From: Mugil cephalus
Lineage: Eukaryota; Chordata; Actinopteri; Mugiliformes; Mugilidae
Length of the DNA stretch: 64,000 bases
Assembly: GCF_022458985.1 (NCBI RefSeq)
Contig: NC_061779.1
Coordinates: 16,041,001 to 16,105,000 of the forward strand
Direction of reading: 5' to 3'
A model generated the notes under the pieces. That model saw only the letters and a list, made by a program, of their open reading frames with translations. It made no database searches and was not told the DNA's origin. Below, one piece after another: positions 28,274 through 38,276 of the stretch. The translations under genes and the position numbers were made by a program. Position 1 is the first letter of the stretch. Every line of letters begins with the position of its first letter.

Positions 28274-28288
28274 GCTGCCATCTAGTGT
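28274..28288 (-). promoter_or_regulatory. CTCF-like motif just beyond kif23
   Basis: On the minus strand the core is acactagatggcagc, matching 14 of 15 positions of the consensus CCASYAGRKGGCRSY. It lies about 70 bp beyond the candidate kif23 poly(A) signal, at the edge of the gene-free region. Occupancy is unknown. Confidence 0.45.
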
Positions 28289-28355
28289 TGAGAAGTGGCG
28301 CTGCTCACGTGCTCTGAATCCAAATATCCACAACAAACGTATGTTTCAAAGGAAT

Positions 28356-28361
28356 TTTATT
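28356..28361 (-). terminator. Candidate kif23 poly(A) signal
   Basis: AATAAA on the minus strand (tttatt on plus), about 440 bp past the kif23 stop codon. It is the most plausible signal for the predicted 3'UTR. Confidence 0.5.
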
Positions 28362-28797
28362 CCTGAGTGTGCAGCGAAGAAAGAAAATAGTAACTGATTA
28401 TTCAGATGAAGCCCATGATTCAACTTTCACAAAACAGAATCGGTATTTTGCAGACAAATCGAAACCAGGGCAGCTTCACAATGAGTCTTCATGCAGAGCA
28501 ACAAATGTGCAAATTTTTTTTTGGGTGACCGTAACTAAACATTTGACATTATCTGTTTTTGACATTACAAAAACACTTGTTTTTGAATCAACACATAAAA
28601 TATTTTTACAAAAAGGCTTTGGTAACCCACACACTATATATATACACAGTTGCATACATAATATAATATATAAAAGCATGAAAAAGGTTTAAATATTATC
28701 ACTAGAGCTAAATATAAAAACAATGTTCAGACTATTGCACAACAGCCAGGTGAGGATAGCGAGCAGGAGTGATCGGTGTTTCAGCATTGAGTCGCTT

Positions 28798-31700
28798 TCA
28801 GGGTTTTCTGCGCCTGTGACAAGAAACGGAGTTAATGATTAGTTGAAAAAAAAAAAAAAAAAATATAGATTTCCAGTTATGAAACTTGATGCGATTGAGA
28901 AAAATTGGTAGCGTACTTAGTGAACCCATGATGCTCATATCCAGGCCCCATGTTTGATCCAGCCTTCATCTCCACTGCCACAGAGCACTGGAGGAAAAAA
29001 AGAGAGAATTAAAACCCAGAAGTCTGAAACCAACATTACTATAAATTAGGATGACAATAGAAAGACGCATTAGCACGATTGAGATGAACACTTTGCCTGG
29101 AATATTAGTGACCGAGACCATTAACAGTCTTTGCTTCTTCTTTGCCGCATCTACAGGGGACGTGTTCACTAGATGAAGAAAATGGATGGCACACACATAA
29201 TAGTTTGGAATAAACTAATCAATCAATCATTAATCATCCTACCCTCGTCTCCACATCAGTCCAAGCTCCATCTGGTCGAGCTCCACTGGCTGGGGGTCCC
29301 TCTGAGGATCGCCTCTTGCGGCTTCATAGAAAAAAATATTTTGTTTTATTATTACTACATCATTTTTAACCACTAAACAAAACAATGCAACTATAATGTG
29401 GGCATTTTGCTTCATTTGAGAGAAAAAAAAAAAAAAAAAAGTAAAATGATAAAGAAATATTAATCCTATGTTACTGTCATGTCAACACAGTCTTGCACTG
29501 AGACTATGTCTGAGGACAGACATTATGGTAGAAGACCAAGCACGGCATACACCAGACCTGATCTGACCCTGCTTTACAGTAATACAATAATCACAACACA
29601 CTTTGAACATTAAAAAGAACATTAAAAAGAATTAGACTTTAAAAAGATGGTAAACTATGGTTATGTGAGTGTGGGCCATTACTTTGGGCCTGTGGCCTGC
29701 TCCTGTCTCAGTGTCTCGATGTCGGTGAACTGGACAGCTTGTCCTCCTCCTCTGGTTTTAATCACCTCACCCTGAAAACATGAACGAAACTCATGAGGTA
29801 ATAGACAACTTTAATTAGCAGTTAATCCAGTGAAATATCAGTTAAAATACAGATGCACTTTTTCTTTAAACATAAGAGACTATTGAATCAACTTCAAATA
29901 AATAACTGAACAATGGCAGATTCCTTTGCGTAACGATGAAAAACAAACTGCTCCCAATATCAAGTCCTGCAGCTCCGTCAGTGTTGAAATAAGAGCCCCT
30001 CCCACACAGAAACCCAATCATTAACGTGGTGTCGGGCTGAATAAGGAAGTGAAACCGAGTAACTCTTTCCCATTATCTGGCAGATGCTTATCTAATCAGA
30101 TGCAGACGTTTTCAGATGCGTGTCCGATGTGCAGCGTACTTCACCTTAATAAGTTTGGTCTGTATCTCGCCATCAGAGGCCACTTCCTGGTGAGTCAACA
30201 CGTATCTGTCACACTTGGAAAGCGCTTTCTCGCTGGGCTTAGACACCTGGATGGAATTGGGAATGACGGGCTGCAAAACTGTGCCCAGGTCCAGGTTGGA
30301 GGACGGTTTGTGGTCCACCCACTTCTCCCCACCAGCAGAACGGGAGCGACGGTGCAGCGGCCGGACCGGCGCCGTCGTCTGCACAGAGGAATATTATAAC
30401 AGTTTAAAAGAGGGGAAACAAAACACGACTATTAAATAATTACACAGCTTGACCAAGATATAGAAATGATAAATGGCTGGGAATATTTTTTCCAACTGTA
30501 CAAACCTAAACCTGATCACTATTTTTAACTTTTCTCAGAGGTCTAGAATAAATGTGGAGATCGGTGGAGCAGACTCCGTTCTTCCTCTACACAACTGGTG
30601 TATCTCCTCCTGGCCTGGCCAGCTGAGGGGACGGCAGGGGATTCAGTTCTTGTGGGTGTACTTGGGGAATGGTTAACCTTGTCTGCTGTCCTGAACTGCT
30701 GGAGATGGAGTTAGCCACAGACAAAGAGCTAATGATGCCGGGGACGGGGGCAGACAGGCCACGGTTTCATTTGAACCTCCTCAACACTATCGCCACTGAC
30801 TGTGACCCCGGCTCTGGACTGACATGAGGAAAATCAACACGGTACTAGGAGCAGAGTGTACGGACGGCACAATTACAGTTAGAGAAAACACCACCTGCAC
30901 AGTCTCATGTCTTCAGATACAGCAGCAATGCCATGATAACGTGTGAGGCAGAATAATCTATTACAGTGGGCTTTGTGGTTAGTCAATATGAGGAATTAAT
31001 TGACGTGCACAATAGCTATTCATTTTGACGACAACGTACAGGGACAGGTGAGGGTGAGGCTGATCTCTTTGTAGGGGGGCGTTCCTCTCTGGAAGGCCGC
31101 TGAGGACGAGGCTGGGACTGAGGCTGTGGCTGCGGCTGGTGCTGGGGCTGAGGCGGCGTCTGACGTGGTGGGGGGTCAGGGCGCCCTGAATTCTTGGTCT
31201 CCGTTACGATGGCCTTGAGCTGCTTCAGCTTTTCGTCCTTCACCCAGAGCTTGTTTTGCATCTCGAGCTGCATTGCATTAACACGTCTCTCCTGCACAAC
31301 AAGAGCATTAATGTTGAAACAATATAACACAATAATCACTGAAGAGGCTGAGGAATTACAGTTTGCCTAAACGATGAACGGATAATACAGCTATTGTAAA
31401 CTCACACATTCTTTCTCCCACTTGAACTGGGTGTCTGAGACCATGCCTTGCATGCGCTGCTCCATGCGTCTCTTTTCAGACAGCTCCCTCTGCAGCCTCT
31501 GTTCTCTGGTTTCCAGCTCCTGCTGCATCACGCGCTTGTCACCCTCATAGATTTTGGTTGTTTTCTGCAAGATGTCCATCTGAAACAGAGACACGTAGGA
31601 CATTTAACAAACTAAACATAACAAATCAGAACTGTTAAGGAGGCTTGAATGTTATCCCACCTTGTGTTCTTGCATCTTGGCTTTCTTCTCCAAACGTTCA

Positions 31701-34700
31701 ATCTCCATCTTGTTGTTCTGGATGATTCTGTCTTTCTCTGCCAGTTTGCCATTTTGTTCATGAATGAAGTCGTCTTTGGAAAAGAGGTTGTTGTCAAGCT
31801 CCTGAAGCATAGACTTCATCATGTTGGCTAAAAAAAAATAAAAAAAATGTGATGAGAGAAAATGTGGGCATAAATTAGTATTTAAGCTTTTCAAATAACC
31901 TGCACAAGTTACAGCTGAGATTTGAGCAATCACCTGCTTTGTTGTATTCTGCAACCATCATCTGTCTGATCCTCTGTCTGTTCTGCAGAGCTTCAATCAG
32001 CCGGGGCAGGGTGATGTCATCGTGGGGGTCAGTGAGCTCACAGGAGGGTATAGGTGGGAGGCTGTTCACCAGGTGGTTTAGAACAGAGGCCACGTCTACA
32101 GAAACACAATTAACACCAATAATGTTAAAAGGTGAAAGCACAAGACTGAATAAAAACTTGCTACAGCAGTTATTCAGCTAAAATAACAATAAATGAGGCG
32201 TGAGATGTCTCTCTGGTTCTCTCATGGCATTACTATAAACTTAATTATCCGGCTATGGATCACACATTTCATTTAAGTATCAATTATTTTAAGAAATCAT
32301 TTAACAATCATACATTTGTGCAAATACGCTTCTTTTTAAGTAGTTGAGGTTCTTTTCCATTGCACGTGTGTGACCTTTACCCTTGTCTATTGGGCCGCCA
32401 CGCTCCTCCAGCTTGCGAGACAGTTCATCTTGAAATGCCTGGTTTCTATGACGACGGCCTGGCGTGAAGCCACAGATTGGCCTGTCCATTGGCGAAGCCA
32501 CTTCGACCTCCTGCGTCATCTCCGCAAACCGCATCACCAGCTGTGCGAACAAGAACGCGTCTTGTGTGTCAGACAAAAGGGCAACTTACGAGTTCATGAG
32601 AGCAGCAGCATGAGGACGGGATGAACTCACCAGGGTTTCCTCGTACTCGTCGGCCTTGGGATTGACACAGACAACCATTCTGACTTTTCCCTCTCCGTCA
32701 AAGTAGTTTTTAAACAGGTGGGTAACTTTGGAGTCTCTGTAGGGGACCATCTATAAGAGAAGACCTACATGATCTACTTGGTTCGTGGGTGAAAGTCATT
32801 GTGTAGCATTAGTTTGTCAACACATACCCTGTTTGTGCCACACATCTGGTTCTCTCGCAGTATCTCGATGCACGTCCGCAGATTCAGCAAAGACTGATTA
32901 ATGTTACCTGTGAGCGGCGCAGTAAAATACCATTAACCTCACATGAACCTCAGATGTGGGTAAAGTCAAATCTTGAGGTTTGTTGACAAACCTGCTTCAC
33001 GTATACGAGTTCCTTCTGCCCCCGTCCTGCCCGTCCGCTCGCTTCCTGCCAAGTCAACCAGGCAAAGCTGACTGACGCTCACCTGGCTCTTATCCTGACA
33101 ATCAATATGAGAAAAGACAAAGATTAGTTGTCATGGTGCAATTAACTGCGCTCAACGCTGGAACCTGTAGCTTGGCTTCACTCTCAGCTGACCTGGAGAA
33201 TAGTGTCCCCGTCTGCATCCAGAGGAGCCTGGGCCAGTTTAATAATGAACACGCTGTGTGAGCGACTGGACTCTCTGTTCAGCCGGGTGTTTGCGACCTT
33301 CCTCTTCTTTTGACCTGGAACAACAGTAGCAGCAACTTTTAGAGCATATTTATTCACAGGCACGAGTTTTCACAGGAAGGCTCAACTCTTATAAACTGTT
33401 CCAGGGACAAAATGAGCCGATGCTTCCAAGTATTCTGTGACCTGCTCAGAGAGAAGATTTACTGAGGTCATTTCCTGGACAGAGCCGACCCGGAGGCCAG
33501 CAATTCCAGGTCAGCCACATCTACGTCATCAGTGCAGTGTTATTTCAATTATTCGTAAATTCCTTTTACCCCTTTATACATTTCATATTAGATTTCTCAA
33601 TTTAGAAAACAGCTCACCTTTCCAGAATACTTGAAAAGCCTCCTCAGCAGACTTGACTTCCACCTCCATGCAACCAGCCACATACATGTTGTGGTTCTGG
33701 TCTTCTCTGAGGATTTTAGACTGAGGTGGTCTACATTGGGGAAAAATACACGTCATTCACTGGAGACACGGTGTTGCATCTATCATGCAGTAGATGTATT
33801 GAATGGGGGATTGAATGGGGGCAGGTGCACATGATTGTTGCTCGATTCCAGCCACAGAAAGCAATTAGACATCTACAATCATTGAGCGGTGTGTGAAGCA
33901 ACACCCATGCTAAAACACATTCAGGTCTTTGCCATAACACAGACTACAAGCAGCAGGAGGGTAATGTTGGAATTGTTAAGACAAAGGGAAGGAACACTCA
34001 TCAACACTGGAGACCTGACGTAGCTGCCAACAGCTTTTACACAGAGCTGGGTATTAAATCTCATTATGTTCCTATGTGAATGAGTTCATGTCTGCTCAAA
34101 TTTAAGACTGTTTTATTTAAATTGCATTTTCCCCCCATTCAGTAACTGGAACTATGGTATTAGTGCTACAACTAATGATCGTCACCATCAATTGCTTAAA
34201 GTTTATGGATTAAATTATAAATTAATTATATTTGATCTAAAATATAAACAATATGTTTACATGTTTTTTGTTTACCTACAAAAAAAAAAAAAGTCTTGTA
34301 TTAATTTTATTATCATAAAACAAATTAAGCTCATTTTAATACTCATACAGGGCCAACTGTTTATATAATTACTCACTAAATATTTGCAGATACTGTTGAT
34401 TTACAGCCACTTCACTTTTAACCAGTAGCTGCTTCTTCTAGAAGCTGATTGACAGCTTGGTTTTCATCTACCAGGATAACACATTTAATCATACACCACA
34501 ACTTTAAAAATGTCTCCAGCATAGATGAGGGTCCATTTACAATGTAAACTGCTGATTTGGGTGCAGCATTGAGATTTCAGCTAAACCAGGCTGCTCCTCT
34601 GGTGTACAGGACATACATGAACTCAGTGTTCTGGCGCACAGGTGTGCCTCCACCATTCCACCTAGTAAAAAGAAAACACAGCAATTTTGTCGACTGGCTA

Positions 34701-37104
34701 CTCCATCATAAACACTGAAACCACTTTAGTTCATATTTTCTGTCTGATTACTCTAAACAAATAAAAAGACTTTGCTGATTAATCATTCATTTGCCATATT
34801 TGAACTCACTTTGGTTTGATCGTGTCTTCTTGAGTTTCCTCCAGGAGATCATAGATGTAGTTGTTGTAGATTTCTATGTAGGAGACGAAGACGCTGTAGC
34901 TGCTGTCCTCATCCACACCATCTGCGTTATAAGCCTCCTCTGGCTTAATCATGTCAGCAATTTCAGGATCAGTCTTTTGTCTGAAATCAAAGTCGAACGA
35001 CCTTTTGATTGGTTGGTTTGCATAAAAGACTGTCACAGTAATTCGATCGCAGCAGATTTTACAGCCCAGACTCAAACTGTGTGAATGGACCTTTACCTGG
35101 AGGACGCAGCCTTGGGAACAGACGAGCCGTTTTCCCGCCTTTGTCGCTCCAACAACGCATCGACTTCACTCTGAATTTCCACACCATTTTTATCATCTGG
35201 CCTAAAAACCTGGTGAGAGAGAATTCAGTTAGATAAACATACAGATTTGATCAAGAATAATTAAATCAAATGGGTACAAAACATAACTATATTGTCTTAC
35301 ATATCTTTTGGCTTGGTAGGGAGCTATGCTGTTGAAGATCATGTTGAGGGAGCGAGGAAGAAGTCCACCCTGGCCTGGGGTTCCAGTCATGGTGAAGGTC
35401 TTTCCACTTCCCGTCACCCCGTATGTAAAAAGTAGACCTGCCACAAACAGAGAAAATCAGCTGACAGTAAAATCTCACTCAAACTTTACTTTGATCCTCA
35501 GCATGTTAAAATACAGATATATTCAGTGGGAGAAAGCACAGCAGAATTACTCATTGTTAAGTAGGTAAAGATCTGTCTGTCATCAGTCCTTAAAATAATC
35601 CTGGTACATTTTTGGAGGTAATTTGTGGTCTTACCATTTTTCCCACGGATGAGGTCGTTGACAAGAGGTTTGGCCACAAGCTCGAAGAGCTCCACCTGAG
35701 ACACTGACACCGCAAAGACTTTTTTGAAGGAGTATTGCGTCTGGAAAGCAGAACAGAGTAGTTGACATCCGGTGGATTAAAGTATAATACTGGCTTTCTC
35801 ATAAATTTTTTAATAATGGATGTTTTTTTTTGATTTACGTTCAGTGTCATCCAGGCCCATGTGTTCAAATTAAAGCAGATAAACAGATCACAAAATATAG
35901 TTTACCCTCACAGCTGGCTTTACCTAGAATGTTTCAACACGAGTATCAAAGAAACATCCTACGAGCCTAAACCGCTTTTATTGCAAAGGAGCATCATCAG
36001 CATAACTCTATAGCTGTTCCTGGACACCTAAACTCCCCACAGGAAGGGCTAGATTGGCCTGCAAACACTTTGAGATTCCCTCCAGGAGGGTTGGAAGAAG
36101 TAGCCAGGGAATCAATTAAGTTCTTTAACCTGCAAGGCGTGCAGTTTTTAAGCAAACACTCCCCACGTGATAACAGTGCTACTTTAAAGAATATATTTAG
36201 GCACCAATTAATATATACACACAGTACACAAGTGAGCCCTAAAACAGCAGGACCATGTATTTAGGACTGAACTCTAGATAACTTCAATGAAGGGAAATTG
36301 TTCAGTGAAACCACGTGACTCACCCATGTGTTTCTAATAGAGACCACGCAGAAGATGATTCAAAACTGAATCTGATTCTAGTTGGTTTTGATATTTTTGC
36401 ATTAGCCTTTACTCGAATACTGCTCCTGGTTGACTACATTGCTCACCTCTTTGTATTCTCCATTCCGGTGGGATTTGAAGCCTTCTGGGGCGTGTAGCTG
36501 GACGGTGGTGCCACTGATCACCTCAATGCAGCACTCGTCGTCCTCCGCACCCAGAGGTCGCACACGGCAGTAAACCTGAGGACCAGACACCACACGGTCA
36601 AATGGTCAAATGAGCTCCAGCTGCGCACTTCAATTATTACATGCAAATGTTCGAGACTTTGAATTAGCCGATGAGTAAATTAGTAACAGATTATTGTACT
36701 ACAAAGCCATAATCAGCCAAACAAATGGCCAAGTTTCATTTATGTTGTTATCTCAATGAACCTGCTCTTTCAGGGAGACTCACCCCAACCGGGTCTGTGT
36801 GGTTGCTGGGAGGCTTTTTTGGAGGAGGCCTGCGGGGTGTTCTACCCTTTCTGAAGGAAAAAACAACAATGTTAGCCATGTATGACGGTAAGCTATGATG
36901 AAGGGTTAACAATGCCACAGTCTAGACAGCTAATTAGCCCCCGGCTAACTTTACGGCTAAGCCGGTCAACCCCCGTCGATAGCTGTGTTAACTCGGCATT
37001 TATTAACAGCAGAGCCGCTGTGTGTAATGTGCTCTGAGTGCGACACACAAAAAAACACATTAAAAAAAACCATAATTAAGAACTACTCACGCTTGTCTTA
37101 TCAT
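28798..37104 (-). CDS. kif23: Kinesin family member 23 (MKLP1), centralspindlin motor
   Basis: Plus-end kinesin-6 motor that pairs with RACGAP1 as centralspindlin, bundling midzone microtubules for cytokinesis. Coding exons in transcript order: 37104-37091, 36850-36784, 36575-36447, 35740-35635, 35437-35301, 35209-35097, 34980-34810, 34661-34617, 33730-33618, 33314-33193, 33094-32992, 32907-32828, 32750-32631, 32540-32381, 32095-31934, 31827-31661, 31579-31406, 31291-31040, 30378-30145, 29771-29683, 29321-29243, 28987-28917, 28813-28798. They total 2724 nt, or 907 aa, with consistent phases and GT-AG sites. The P-loop GVTGSGKT is near residue 112, NRESSRSH near 311 and DLAGSE near 353. A coiled coil follows the motor. 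RRSRSAG (near 755) matches the Aurora B/14-3-3 clustering site, and the protein ends KRRKP as a basic tail. Human isoforms are 960 and 856 aa. The product resembles the shorter one, lacking the CHO1-specific exon. Confidence 0.95.
30546..30818 (-). pseudogene. Possible eroded CHO1-type exon of kif23
   Basis: It lies where the human CHO1-specific, actin-binding exon sits, between the exon ending in SPSPVP (31040) and the exon beginning TTAPVRP (30378). An acceptor-like cag precedes 30818. A frame near 30745-30700 reads [10 protein letters not shown], resembling SSISVASCIS of the human exon as I remember it. From the upstream exon phase the frame meets a stop after about 29 codons, and later pieces are in different frames. 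It could instead be a poison exon, or the short match could be chance. Confidence 0.3.
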
Positions 37105-37189
37105 TGTAGCCCTGGTGCCTGGTTCGGTTTTACCGTCTCTGTTTCTCCAAGTTTGAATCTTCCCTCCGCCTCAAATCAGAGGGCGTTTT

Positions 37190-37213
37190 TTCAAAAGACC
37201 GGCAGCAGCCAAT
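37190..37213 (-). promoter_or_regulatory. kif23 promoter: CHR-like and CCAAT elements
   Basis: Upstream of the kif23 start on the minus strand lie an inverted CCAAT box (ccaat on plus at 37209-37213) and a TTTGAA cell-cycle homology region (ttcaaa on plus at 37190-37195), about 13 bp apart and 85-110 bp before the ATG. NF-Y plus CHR is the known arrangement in G2/M genes controlled by DREAM/MMB-FOXM1, and human KIF23 belongs to that class. No TATA box. The functional assignment is inference. Confidence 0.5.
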
Positions 37214-37885
37214 AGGATTTCAGATCAGTAATCACGTGGTTCCGTCATCACTCCCTGGTCTCTATGGATACAACCTAATAAACATAATAAGACGGTTATA
37301 GACAAATACGGGATTACTTTAATAGATAGAACAATCCGAGAAAGCAAACAAATAAAAATTTATTTTGTCATGTTTTTTAAAAATGACATTTTTAATTTTC
37401 ACAATGGTTGTTTTAAATAGCAAGAAGTAGTAGAGGTTTATTTTAGTCTGAATCTAAATGTTACAACATAACAGTGAAATTGGGATGTAAAAAATAAAAT
37501 AAGTTTTAACTTAACTTTTTAAGAAGCCAAACTGTGAAATCATCAATCATAAAATAAATATGTTTCCTGATTATATGCTGTACACGGATAACACAAGTCT
37601 ATGCCGTAATTATTTTTCAAAAGGATACTTTAAATTACCAATTGTATGTTAAACGTAAATGTTTAGTGATGGAAAAGGCATTACTATTATCAATATCAGT
37701 GATAACTTATCCATTAATAGGCTATACAATGAGACTGTTTTGCTAAATTCTTAATAATTAGCGCATTTAAATAGTAAATATTAGTAGGTAGTGATAATGA
37801 GTGTGGCAGAAGCAGTGGGGATAACTTTTATTGGTTTGCTGCATTTCTAAATGTACATGTCATTAGTAATGTGTCAATGCGGACG

Positions 37886-37893
37886 TGACGTCA
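37886..37893. promoter_or_regulatory. Palindromic CRE (tgacgtca)
   Basis: Perfect cAMP-response element consensus in the interval between kif23 and ddb2, about 390 bp before the ddb2 ATG. Confidence 0.4.
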
Positions 37894-37947
37894 AGTTGTA
37901 TCCTACCTTATCTGCAAAACGTGTGTCTGCCGGTGGCTGCTGTATAA

Positions 37948-37965
37948 ACAGTGCCGCCTACCGGT
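37948..37965 (-). promoter_or_regulatory. CTCF-like motif, minus orientation
   Basis: The minus strand reads ccggtaggcggcact. It shares the 13-base core ccggtagg(c/t)ggca with the plus-strand site at 38016, so the two form a divergent pair about 50 bp apart in the kif23-ddb2 interval. Confidence 0.4.
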
Positions 37966-38015
37966 TGCCAACGATAACACGTTACAAAACAAAGACACGT
38001 GTTTCTCGGTCTCGT

Positions 38016-38031
38016 CCGGTAGGTGGCAGCG
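38016..38031 (+). promoter_or_regulatory. CTCF-like motif, plus orientation
   Basis: ccggtaggtggcagc fits the consensus CCASYAGRKGGCRSY at 14 of 15 positions. It is divergent with 37948-37965. Confidence 0.5.
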
Positions 38032-38058
38032 TTGCACCCGGAAGCTGGTGAGAAAAGC

Positions 38059-38175
38059 ACCAATCAAACCGATAGAAAGGCGAAGTAGCGGAGTCACGTG
38101 TGCTACAGCCAGCGTTATGCAAACAGAAAACTTGCGGCTGTTTTCAGGCTGTACGACTGAGCAGTGACCAAACAG
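38059..38175 (+). promoter_or_regulatory. ddb2 proximal promoter and non-coding first exon
   Basis: A CCAAT box (38060-38064) and a gtcacgtg E-box (38093-38100, USF/MAX type) precede a short untranslated exon. That exon ends at the donor aacag|gtaag (38175) and splices to the acceptor ttgcag at 38261-38266, ten bases before the ATG. There is no TATA box. Confidence 0.55.
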
Positions 38176-38276
38176 GTAAGCAGCAATTATGAACCTTGCT
38201 CGTGCAGACGGATGAGGCGTTGTCGAGTGAAGTCACCCATGCTGTCGCGTGTTGTTGCTTTTGCAGGTAGAAAAAA

